This document shows positions 1 through 7,995 of a stretch of 64,000 bases of DNA, piece after piece; position 1 is the stretch's first letter, and every line of letters begins with the position of its first letter. Source of the stretch: CAZHCA01 sp964530825 (GTDB taxonomy: Bacteria > Bacteroidota > Bacteroidia > Chitinophagales > Saprospiraceae); assembly GCA_964530825.1 (NCBI GenBank), contig CAZHCA010000002.1, forward strand, positions 62,001 to 126,000. The letters run 5' to 3'. The position numbers were made by a program, and so were the translations under genes. The notes below the pieces were generated by a model, which saw only the letters and a list, made by a program, of their open reading frames with translations, did no database searches and was not told where the DNA came from.

Positions 1-1772
1 GCAAAGGAAAATTTGAGTTCCTGGGAGTCATCAAAGGGCTGGAAAACAAAGAGCAGAACCCCAACTTCACCGCCACCCTAAGCTTGCGTGAAGGTACCCT
101 GAGCAGTCCGCGCCTAACCAGCGACTTGAAGGATGTCTCCTTCGATGCTTATTATGACAACGGAAAATTTCGTACCAGCGAAAGCAGCCGCTTTGAGTTG
201 GAGAATTTCAGTGGTTATTTCAACCGCGAACTGATCGAACTGGAACTGATCGTTCGCAATTTTCAGGATCCAAAGATCAACTTTACCTGTGATGGTGTAA
301 TCCCTCTTAATTCAGTTTATCAGTTGCTCAACAATCCCGCGGTCACCAGTGGGTCGGGCGAGTTAGAAGTCAAAAACTTACAACTTGCCGGCGACTATGA
401 TGATATGATCGACACCCGCCGCATTGCCCGCGTCGAAGCCAGCGGCGCTATTGAATTCGACGATGCAGCCCTGACAGTGAATGGCGAAAAGGTCATCCTG
501 GATCGGGGGGAATTGATTGTCGATGACAACCAATTGGTGATCAAGGAGCTAAAGCTGGAAGGCGCCGGCAGTGAAATCCGCTTTGAAGGCGAGGCCTATA
601 ACCTTATCCCGGTGCTTTTTGCCGACTCCCTGAATTCGCAACGGTCCGAGCTGGAATTCCAGGCAAAATTGGAATCCCCTCAACTCGACATTGACCGTTT
701 GATGAAGCTTTCGGCCCTCAGTCAGGCGATCGCCGAGTCGAAAGATTCAGCAATCATCGACAGTTTACGCACCCTGCGGATCAAACAGCGCGAACGCCTG
801 ACCAATTTCTTAAAGGGAACCTTCGATGCGCGGGTCGACAATTTCAACTATCAGAAAATCGAAGGTGAAAACTTTACGGGTCAACTGAGTTTTGACAACA
901 ACCAGATGGGTCTCATTGGTTCGACCTACGCCATGAAGGGCATTGCCACCATCGATGGCAATGTATTTTTTGAGCGTCGCCCCCAGCTTTCCGCACAGAT
1001 CGTTTGCGAAAATATCGATGCGACCACCTTTTTCGAGCAAACTAATAATTTCGGTCAGTCCACTGTAACCAGCCAAAACCTCGAGGGAAAGCTCAACAGC
1101 CAAATGGTCATCCGAGCACTCTGGAGCCCCGAAGGCCGTTTCCTGGAAGAAGACCTGGAAGTACTGGCCCGGTTAGAAGTGGTAGAAGGCGAGCTTAAAA
1201 ACCTGGACCTAATGGAGCAATTTTCCAATTACGTGAAAATTAAAGACCTGCAACGGATCAAGTTCGCTAAGCTGGAGAATGTACTCGAGGTCCGCCGGGA
1301 AGTTTTTTATCTCCCCATCATGTTCGTCCGCTCCAACGCTCTGAACCTTACAGTAAATGGAGAGCAATCCTTCGACAATGAGTTCCGGTACAACATCAAA
1401 GTCAACGCCGGCCAAGTCTTGACCAACCGCTTTAAGAAGTATGATCCCTCACTGAGTCCGAAGCCTGCGCGGCGCAATGGTTTTTTCAACCTTTACTACG
1501 AAATCAGCGGCACCCCTGATGATTACGAAGTACGCACGGCCAAGCGGCAGATCAAAAGTGAATTCGAGCGCAGCCAGGTGCGGAAGGATGAAATCCGCCA
1601 GGCCCTTCAGGAAGCGTTTGGCAAATCGGCCGACGTAGCCGAACCCAGTAGCATGCAAGATGAAGCAGGCAGTGCGCGGGAGGAACAACCCGAAAAGGAA
1701 GAAGAAAATGAGGTGCTTGACTTTGAGGTCGAAGGTGGTGCGGCTAAAGATACCACCACTATAGATGATTAA
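1..1772 (+). CDS. AsmA-like C-terminal region protein (5' end outside window)
   Basis: The gene enters from the left edge; the frame is open from base 3 and about 589 codons are visible, with no start. The visible part shows long runs of alternating hydrophilic and hydrophobic beta-strand-like sequence with repeated short blocks, typical of the AsmA/TamB-like superfamily, whose members are large envelope proteins linked to lipid transport and outer-membrane assembly. The last 50 residues are acidic and low in complexity (Glu/Asp/Ser-rich), probably disordered. The expected N-terminal membrane anchor would lie outside the window. Its stop codon overlaps the stop of the convergent downstream gene by 4 bases. 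The family call is by sequence character rather than by a diagnostic motif. Confidence 0.72.
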   Translation, partial: KGKFEFLGVIKGLENKEQNPNFTATLSLREGTLSSPRLTSDLKDVSFDAYYDNGKFRTSESSRFELENFSGYFNRELIELELIVRNFQDPKINFTCDGVIPLNSVYQLLNNPAVTSGSGELEVKNLQLAGDYDDMIDTRRIARVEASGAIEFDDAALTVNGEKVILDRGELIVDDNQLVIKELKLEGAGSEIRFEGEAYNLIPVLFADSLNSQRSELEFQAKLESPQLDIDRLMKLSALSQAIAESKDSAIIDSLRTLRIKQRERLTNFLKGTFDARVDNFNYQKIEGENFTGQLSFDNNQMGLIGSTYAMKGIATIDGNVFFERRPQLSAQIVCENIDATTFFEQTNNFGQSTVTSQNLEGKLNSQMVIRALWSPEGRFLEEDLEVLARLEVVEGELKNLDLMEQFSNYVKIKDLQRIKFAKLENVLEVRREVFYLPIMFVRSNALNLTVNGEQSFDNEFRYNIKVNAGQVLTNRFKKYDPSLSPKPARRNGFFNLYYEISGTPDDYEVRTAKRQIKSEFERSQVRKDEIRQALQEAFGKSADVAEPSSMQDEAGSAREEQPEKEEENEVLDFEVEGGAAKDTTTIDD

Positions 1773-3235
1773 TTGCTAAAGCCTCCGTAGATCAAGGCTA
1801 CGCTTTTGGTGGCCGAGAAGAAACGGAGGGCTTCGATGCCACCCAAACGACCTGTTCCCGATTCCACTGTACCGCCGTATGGTGTGCGTGGGTCGTGGTG
1901 CAGCCAAGCGTTAAGCCATACGGTCCCAGCCCGCAGCTGTTCTGCCATGCGATTAGCCCGCATACCATCGCTGGTCCAGACTGAAGCTACCTGATTATAG
2001 CCTGGATTATTGGCTAGTTGGATGGCTTCCTCTTCCATGTCAAAAGGGTGCAAGCTCACGACCGGCCCGAATATTTGCTCTCGGCTGGCTCGGCCAGTAG
2101 GGTCGAGCCCCTCAATAATGGTCGGCCGCAGGAAATAACCACCCTCCAAGTCGCCGCTCAATTCTTTAGGGCGACCACCGGTAAGCAGCTTTCCGCCTTC
2201 TACTTCGGCCAGAGCGATGACGCTCAGCACCCGTTCCAGGTGATCATGTGAAATAAGTGCCCCCAGGTCCGTTACGGAGCTGAACGGGTCGCCCACTTTA
2301 ACAAAAGAGCTCCGCTTAATGAACTCCTCCAAGAACTGCTGGTATAGGGGACGCTCGACGAATATGCGGGAGCACTGGTCAATGGTCTGCCCGTTATTGG
2401 AAAAAGAAGAGCGCAGGGTCCCGATCATGGTCTGATCAAAATTACAATCGGCAAAAATGAGGTTGGGGTTTTTCCCGCTCAATCTCAGATAAGTTTTCTT
2501 AAAATAGGGAGCCACCCACTGCGCAATCTCCGTACCCTCCTCCTGGCTACCGGTAAAAGCCACGGCCTGCACCTGAGGTTGATTGACCAGGAGCGGCAAA
2601 AGGCGATTATCTGTACCGTGCAAAATGTTGACCACCCCTTGCGGAATACCGGATTCAACGCAAGCTTTGGCAAACAAGTAAGCCGACATGGGTGCAAGCT
2701 CGGGACTTTTGATAACCACGCAGTTGCCCATTGCAAGCGCAGGCGCTACTTTTTCACAGAGGGTTTGCAGCGGATACCCCCAATGCGGCGAGCAAAGCAC
2801 CACCCCAAGAGGTTGCTGCAGGGTGTAGCTGATCGCCTCACCGGGAAGATGGGCTACTGGCGTTTGGAAATGCATGCCCGAAGAGGCAAAATACCGGAAG
2901 GTATTAAACGCTCTGGGTATATCAGCGCTTACTGCCATTGCGTATGGCTTCCCCGTATCGATGGCTTCGGCCCGGGCGAATGCCGCTGTATATTGCTCGA
3001 TAATATCGGCGATCCGCAGCATAATCCTAAAGCGACGGTCTGCTTCCTGCTTACTCCATTTGGGAAAAGCCCGCTGAGCGGCTTCCATGGCCAGCTCGAT
3101 ATCCTCTTCTTGGGACATGGGCTGTTGGGCATAAACTTTGCCCGTAGCGGGATTGATGAGATCGAGGTACTGCCCGGAGCTGGCAGGCACTAAAGCACCG
3201 TCGATATAGTTTTTCACGTACTTATCGGGTCCCAT
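1769..3235 (-). CDS. Aldehyde dehydrogenase-like protein, catalytic residues replaced (probable pseudoenzyme)
   Basis: A 488-residue protein spanning a full aldehyde dehydrogenase fold, closest by eye to hydroxymuconic-semialdehyde or betaine-aldehyde dehydrogenases. The start is the ATG at 3235; the frame extends upstream to 3361, but that extra sequence does not look like this family. Cofactor-site features remain: VVIKSPE at 173-179, AFTGS at 226-230 and EQIFGPV near the C-terminus. The catalytic positions do not. The PWNxP loop reads HWGYP, putting Gly153 where the oxyanion-hole Asn belongs. LELGGK reads LRLSGK, putting Arg251 at the general-base Glu. GQxC reads GQTI, putting Ile285 at the nucleophilic Cys; the nearest Cys is three residues later (Cys288). 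Dehydrogenase activity by the normal mechanism is therefore unlikely. The gene is monocistronic and convergent with the AsmA-like gene. Confidence 0.85.
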   Translation of the reverse strand: MGPDKYVKNYIDGALVPASSGQYLDLINPATGKVYAQQPMSQEEDIELAMEAAQRAFPKWSKQEADRRFRIMLRIADIIEQYTAAFARAEAIDTGKPYAMAVSADIPRAFNTFRYFASSGMHFQTPVAHLPGEAISYTLQQPLGVVLCSPHWGYPLQTLCEKVAPALAMGNCVVIKSPELAPMSAYLFAKACVESGIPQGVVNILHGTDNRLLPLLVNQPQVQAVAFTGSQEEGTEIAQWVAPYFKKTYLRLSGKNPNLIFADCNFDQTMIGTLRSSFSNNGQTIDQCSRIFVERPLYQQFLEEFIKRSSFVKVGDPFSSVTDLGALISHDHLERVLSVIALAEVEGGKLLTGGRPKELSGDLEGGYFLRPTIIEGLDPTGRASREQIFGPVVSLHPFDMEEEAIQLANNPGYNQVASVWTSDGMRANRMAEQLRAGTVWLNAWLHHDPRTPYGGTVESGTGRLGGIEALRFFSATKSVALIYGGFSN

Positions 3236-3511
3236 AGTCGTTTGTGTTCTGGCAGTAGGTCGCGTATGCGGCGCCAACCGAAGATAGCAAATAATCCTGC
3301 TTTTGTCGGACCGCCAGGCAATACGCGTGATTAACCTTTCAGTGCTTGACATTGCGCGCAAGGATCTCTATTTTTCGATGCGCATCTGTTACAACGGCTT
3401 GCCGTTTAATCCGCCTATTGAGAAAACCGGCCTGTATCGCTGCTTTTACCAAGTAGTTTCAATCTTTTTGCCACATTCTCCGTTTCTATTAGTGCTAAAA
3501 CTGGCCATATC

Positions 3512-6500
3512 ATGACAGGAAAGGACAACTATCAGCTATTGATCCAAAAGTTGGATCAATTTATCCGCAAATACTACACCAACCAGATGATCCGCGGTTC
3601 CCTTTATAGCCTAGGGCTCATCCTGATGTTATTTCTAGTATTCAACATTCTGGAGTACTACTTCTATTTTCCAAGTGGAGTTCGCAAGCTTTTGTTCTGG
3701 TCGTTTATCGGTATCAGTGGTGTGGCGCTCACAGGATGGGTGATCCAACCCATGATGAAGTATTTCCGGTTGGGTAAAATCATCAGCCACGAACAGGCAG
3801 CAGCTATTGTAGGTGGTCACTTCACCAATGTCAAGGATAAGCTCCTTAATATCCTGCAACTTAAACAACAATCCGACCAATTGGAAGACCCTTCCCTGGT
3901 CCTTGCCAGTGTAGACCAAAAAGCGGAAGAAATTAAGCCCGTCCCATTTCAGTCGGCCATCAACTTCGGGCAAAATCGAAAATACCTCCCCTACGCCTTG
4001 CCACCCCTACTAGTCTTGCTCATCCTACTGCTGGCGGCCCCCAGCATCATTCGCGATAGTACGATTCGATTGATCAACAATGACCGAGATTTCGAGCGCC
4101 CGGCGCCCTTTTACTTTGTCGTAGACAATCGGGATCTGGATGTCGTTCAATACGAAGATTTTCCGCTCACCGTAAAAGTAAACGGCGATCAGTTACCGGA
4201 AGAAGTCTACATCGATATCGAAGATTATCAGTATCGCCTGACTAAGGAATCGCCGAATACGTTCACCTATCAATTTCGAAATGTGCAAAAAGACGTTAAA
4301 TTTCGGTTCTTCTCGGCAGGAGTACAGTCTGAAACCTACGAGCTGAGTGTACTGCGAAAGCCGAACATTCTGGGCTTTGACGTGAAACTGGATTATCCGG
4401 CTTACACTGGCCGCGAAGATGAAAAACTATCCAGCATAGGAGATCTGGTAGTTCCAGCCGGTACCAAAATCGACTGGGTCTTTAACGCCGAAAATACGGA
4501 TGATATCTGGCTAGCTTTTTCAGGCGATGAAAAACAAGTGGCTGCCAAGCGCTTCGCTAATGATCTTTTCTCCTACAGCAAACGCGCCATCAAGGATGAA
4601 CGCTACCAACTAATCGTCTCTAACGGCGCCTTGCCCAAGGCCGATTCCATTATGTATTCCCTAAGCGTCGTGCCCGATGCTTATCCAGATATTAGCGCCG
4701 AACAATTTGTCGACAGCACCGATACGAAAATGCGCTACTTCGCCGGTGAAGCATCCGATGATTATGGTATTCTCAATCTCACTTTCAACTACCGAATTAA
4801 AAAAGCTGAAGGCGGACAGTTGCCGCTTCAAACTACACCGATCGGCAAGCCTTCCGGGAACCGCACCGAGTTTCAACACGCTTTCGATATTGACCTGCTG
4901 GAGCTGGAAGCTGGCGACGAGGTGACTTATTACTTTGAAGTGGCCGATAATGATGGCGTAAATGGCAGCAAGACCTCTCGAACCAATCTCATGGTCTTCG
5001 CCAAGCCCACTGCTGAAGAATACGCAGCCATGGCCGAGGAAAACAATGAAAAGGTGAAGGACAACCTGCAGAAGGCGATGGAGGAGTCGAAAAAAATTCA
5101 GGAAGAAATGCGTCGTATGCGGGAAAAACTCTTGCAGGAAAATGAACTTAATTGGCAGAACCGCAAGGAACTGGAAAACCTGCTCGAGCGCCAGGAAGAA
5201 CTCAAAAAACAAGTAGAAGAAGCACAAAAGGCCTTCGAAGAAAACCTCAAGAATCAGGAAGAATTCTCTGAGATAGACGAAGAGACCCTCCGCAAGCAGG
5301 AAAAAATGCAGGAGCTGTTCGAAGAGCTCTACACGGAAGAAATGCAAGAGCTCATGGAGAAAATCAAGGATTTACTACAGGAGCTGGAGAAGGACGATGC
5401 TATCAAGATGGCCGAGGAGATGGAGTTCAATAACGAAGAGATGGAAAAGGAAATGGAGCGCCTCGAAGAGCTTTACAAGCAACTGGAGTTGGAGCGCGAC
5501 ATCAAGCAAGCCATCGATGAGCTGGAAAAGCTTGCCGAAAAAGAGGAGCAACTCAGCGAGGAAACCAAAGAGGAAGCTGCTCCGCAAGAAGAGCTGGAAA
5601 AGGAACAACAGGATATCAATGAGCAGTTTGAGGACCTGAAAGAGAAAATGGAAAATATCCAGCAGAAAAATCAGGAGTTGGAGACGCCCCAGCAGATGGG
5701 GGACCGGCAAGAAGATATGGAAAAAATCCAGCAGGACCTGAACCAAAGCCAGCAGCAACTGCAGCAACAGCAAAATCAGAAAGCATCGGAGTCGCAGAAA
5801 AAAGCCTCCGAAAAGATGCGCGACATGGCCGAAGCCATCCAGATGGAAATGCAGCAGAATCAAATGGAGCAAATGCAGGAAGATATGCAGGCGCTGCGCC
5901 AATTACTGGAGAACCTGGTAGGGCTTTCTTTCGACCAGGAAGATTTGATCGACCAATTTATGAAATCCGAGATCAATACCCCGCGTTACGTAGAACTGGT
6001 ACAAGAGCAGTTCAAGCTCGAAGATGACTTCCGCCTGATCGAAGATAGCCTGCAGGCCCTGAGCAAACGCGTTTTCCAGATCGAATCTTTCGTCACGGAA
6101 AAAGTGACCGATATCAAGCACCACATGAAGTACAGCCTGGAGGATTTAGAGGAACGGCGCCTACCACAGGCGAACGACCACCAACAGCGCACCATGACCA
6201 ACACTAATGACCTGGCATTGATGCTCAGTGAGGTGATGAACCAGATGCAACAGGAAATGTCGAGCATGATGGCAGGCTCTCAAATGTGTACAAAGCCCGG
6301 CAGCCAGAACGAACAAGGGCAACCCAAGGATAAAATCAGTCAGGGGCAGCAGCAGCTCAATCAACAAATGCAGAAAATGCGCCAAGGGCAAAAAGATGGC
6401 CAAATGCCAAACAGTGAAGAATTTGCCCGCATGGCCGCTCGCCAGGCCGCCTTACGCCGTGCCTTGGAAGAGAAACAAAAGCAGTTGCGCGAGCAAGGCA

Positions 6501-6847
6501 AGGGTGAACAAGGCCTGCAGGATGTCATAGACCAGATGGATAAAACCGAAACCGACCTGGTAAACAAAAGACTAACAAACGAAATCCTTAAGCGCCAGCA
6601 AGAGATTATGACTCGCTTGTTGGAGCACGAAGAAGCCGAACGTCAGCAAAAAATGGAAAAACAACGGGAGTCGCGCACAGCCGAGGAGAAGCCGCGCGAA
6701 TTGCCGCCCGAACTCCAAGAATACCTGAAGGAACGGGCCTCGGAGGTCGAGATGTATAAATCCGTATCGCCCGAACTCAAACCTTACTACAAGTTCCTGG
6801 TCGAAGAGTACCTGAAGAGCTTGAAAGTAGGCGACCCCGCAGAATAA
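3512..6847 (+). CDS. DUF4175 family membrane protein with long coiled coil
   Basis: A 1111-residue protein. Three hydrophobic segments are visible near residues 25-50, 55-78 and 156-176, followed by a soluble region of about 300 residues that looks like beta-sandwich repeats. A very long, highly charged Glu/Lys/Gln/Met-rich coiled coil follows (roughly 500-800 and again 960-1075). This architecture matches the DUF4175 family common in Bacteroidota. The function is unknown; the topology suggests an inner-membrane protein with a large extramembrane helical rod. It is the first of a plus-strand run that continues with an RsbW-like gene and ybeY, but an intrinsic terminator at 6870-6900 separates it from them. 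Its neighbourhood gives no clear partner. Confidence 0.8.
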   Translation: MTGKDNYQLLIQKLDQFIRKYYTNQMIRGSLYSLGLILMLFLVFNILEYYFYFPSGVRKLLFWSFIGISGVALTGWVIQPMMKYFRLGKIISHEQAAAIVGGHFTNVKDKLLNILQLKQQSDQLEDPSLVLASVDQKAEEIKPVPFQSAINFGQNRKYLPYALPPLLVLLILLLAAPSIIRDSTIRLINNDRDFERPAPFYFVVDNRDLDVVQYEDFPLTVKVNGDQLPEEVYIDIEDYQYRLTKESPNTFTYQFRNVQKDVKFRFFSAGVQSETYELSVLRKPNILGFDVKLDYPAYTGREDEKLSSIGDLVVPAGTKIDWVFNAENTDDIWLAFSGDEKQVAAKRFANDLFSYSKRAIKDERYQLIVSNGALPKADSIMYSLSVVPDAYPDISAEQFVDSTDTKMRYFAGEASDDYGILNLTFNYRIKKAEGGQLPLQTTPIGKPSGNRTEFQHAFDIDLLELEAGDEVTYYFEVADNDGVNGSKTSRTNLMVFAKPTAEEYAAMAEENNEKVKDNLQKAMEESKKIQEEMRRMREKLLQENELNWQNRKELENLLERQEELKKQVEEAQKAFEENLKNQEEFSEIDEETLRKQEKMQELFEELYTEEMQELMEKIKDLLQELEKDDAIKMAEEMEFNNEEMEKEMERLEELYKQLELERDIKQAIDELEKLAEKEEQLSEETKEEAAPQEELEKEQQDINEQFEDLKEKMENIQQKNQELETPQQMGDRQEDMEKIQQDLNQSQQQLQQQQNQKASESQKKASEKMRDMAEAIQMEMQQNQMEQMQEDMQALRQLLENLVGLSFDQEDLIDQFMKSEINTPRYVELVQEQFKLEDDFRLIEDSLQALSKRVFQIESFVTEKVTDIKHHMKYSLEDLEERRLPQANDHQQRTMTNTNDLALMLSEVMNQMQQEMSSMMAGSQMCTKPGSQNEQGQPKDKISQGQQQLNQQMQKMRQGQKDGQMPNSEEFARMAARQAALRRALEEKQKQLREQGKGEQGLQDVIDQMDKTETDLVNKRLTNEILKRQQEIMTRLLEHEEAERQQKMEKQRESRTAEEKPRELPPELQEYLKERASEVEMYKSVSPELKPYYKFLVEEYLKSLKVGDPAE

Positions 6848-6869
6848 TTATAGAAAAACACCCTAAGAA

Positions 6870-6900
6870 GCCGTCGGCCGATCAAGGCCGGCGGCTTTTT
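6870..6900 (+). terminator. Intrinsic terminator after the DUF4175 gene
   Basis: GCCGTCGGCC and GGCCGGCGGC form a 10-bp stem with one G-T wobble around a 6-nt loop, followed directly by TTTTT. It lies 22 bases after the stop codon. Confidence 0.85.
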
Positions 6901-7030
6901 GTCTTCCATTGCGCAGCTGGCTTATCACCTGTACCGCCCAAAATAGCAGCTGGCTTGTCGCCCGCCTTGCATCTACCGTTAAAAATTGTTAATTTTATAG
7001 CCAGACTTCACAAAAGCGTCACGGGATAGT

Positions 7031-7417
7031 ATGCTGGAAATTCCTTCAAATCCGAAGAATGTTGCAGTTTTAGATGCTTTCGTCAGTAGACTTGCCAACA
7101 AGTATAAAATTCAGGGCGAGGCGCACGGCAACATTCTCATTAGCCTTACCGAGGCGGTCAGTAATGCCATTATCCACGGCAACTGCAAAGACGAAAAAAA
7201 GTCCGTAAAAATCGATCTCCGCAAAGAAAAAAATTGCCTGGCTATCCGGGTATCGGATGAAGGTCGCGGATTCGATTACAAAAACCTGCCCGACCCTACA
7301 GCTCCGGGTAATGTAAAACGCTGTGGAGGCCGCGGCGTTTTTTTAATGCGCCAACTGTGCGATGGTATCTGCTACCACAACAACGGCAGCACCGTCGAGA
7401 TGCAGTTTAAGCTATAA
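7031..7417 (+). CDS. RsbW/SpoIIAB-type ATP-binding protein (anti-sigma regulatory factor family)
   Basis: A 128-residue single-domain GHKL ATPase. The N box is visible as TEAVSNAIIHGN, the G1 box as DEGRGFD and the G2 box as GGRGVFLMRQL. Such proteins act as serine kinases and anti-sigma factors in partner-switching modules and are antagonised by SpoIIE-type phosphatases. A SpoIIE-type phosphatase is encoded at 44715 in this window, but no STAS-domain anti-anti-sigma factor or sigma factor is adjacent here. The gene sits 5 bases upstream of ybeY and the two are probably cotranscribed. In other Bacteroidota a small ATP-binding protein often precedes ybeY (recalled from general knowledge), so a role unrelated to sigma control is also possible. 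Confidence 0.85.
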   Translation: MLEIPSNPKNVAVLDAFVSRLANKYKIQGEAHGNILISLTEAVSNAIIHGNCKDEKKSVKIDLRKEKNCLAIRVSDEGRGFDYKNLPDPTAPGNVKRCGGRGVFLMRQLCDGICYHNNGSTVEMQFKL

Positions 7418-7422
7418 TAAAT

Positions 7423-7896
7423 ATGCAGGAGTTTCCGGACTTGGCAGCTACTGGCCAATCCAATGAATCGCTCATACAGTTTCATGCCGAAGATACCGAC
7501 TTCCGGCTTTCTGTTCCGGAGCTTATCGCCATTTGGTTGGAGGGGGTTGCCGCTCACTATAGCTACTCAATTGGTGCGCTCCATATTATTTTTTGCAGCG
7601 ATAATTATCTGCATAAGCTCAATGTCGACTACCTCCAACACGATACCCTAACCGATATCATTACTTTTCCGTACAGCCCTGCCGAGGCACCTATTATTGC
7701 CGATGTATTTATCAGTATTGACCGTGTGCGCTCCAATGCCCTGGATTTGGGCCTGTCCGAAAATCGCGAGCTTCAGCGCATCATGGTGCATGGCTTACTC
7801 CATCTGTGTGGTTTCGATGATAAAAATCCGGAGGAAAAAGCGCAAATGACCCGGGCCGAAGATCATGCATTAGAGCTATTCGATAAAATCAGCTGA
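7423..7896 (+). CDS. ybeY: Endoribonuclease YbeY (rRNA maturation factor)
   Basis: A 157-residue YbeY-family metalloprotein involved in 16S rRNA 3'-end processing and ribosome quality control. The metal-binding motif reads HGLLHLCGFDDK; the first two His ligands are present, but the third position (H in E. coli HGMLHLLGYDH) is Asp. I recall this variant from other Bacteroidota, so it is probably lineage-typical rather than a defect. The start is the ATG at 7423, 5 bases after the RsbW-like stop. The length is normal for the family. Confidence 0.92.
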   Translation: MQEFPDLAATGQSNESLIQFHAEDTDFRLSVPELIAIWLEGVAAHYSYSIGALHIIFCSDNYLHKLNVDYLQHDTLTDIITFPYSPAEAPIIADVFISIDRVRSNALDLGLSENRELQRIMVHGLLHLCGFDDKNPEEKAQMTRAEDHALELFDKIS

Positions 7897-7942
7897 CTAG
7901 TCAGCTCATGCCTTTACGTCGAAAAACCTACCTTTAAGTTCC

Positions 7943-7958
7943 ATTGCCGGCAGGCAAT
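7943..7958 (+). promoter_or_regulatory. Inverted repeat in the thr operon leader
   Basis: ATTGCC-GGCA-GGCAAT is a perfect 6-bp inverted repeat with a 4-nt loop, 37 bases before the thrA start. No T-run follows, so it is not a simple terminator. It could be an operator or a leader hairpin. No leader peptide rich in Thr/Ile codons was seen. Confidence 0.3.
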
Positions 7959-7995
7959 CACCTAGCCAGCCAAAGCCATAAAACCAGCTGATAAC

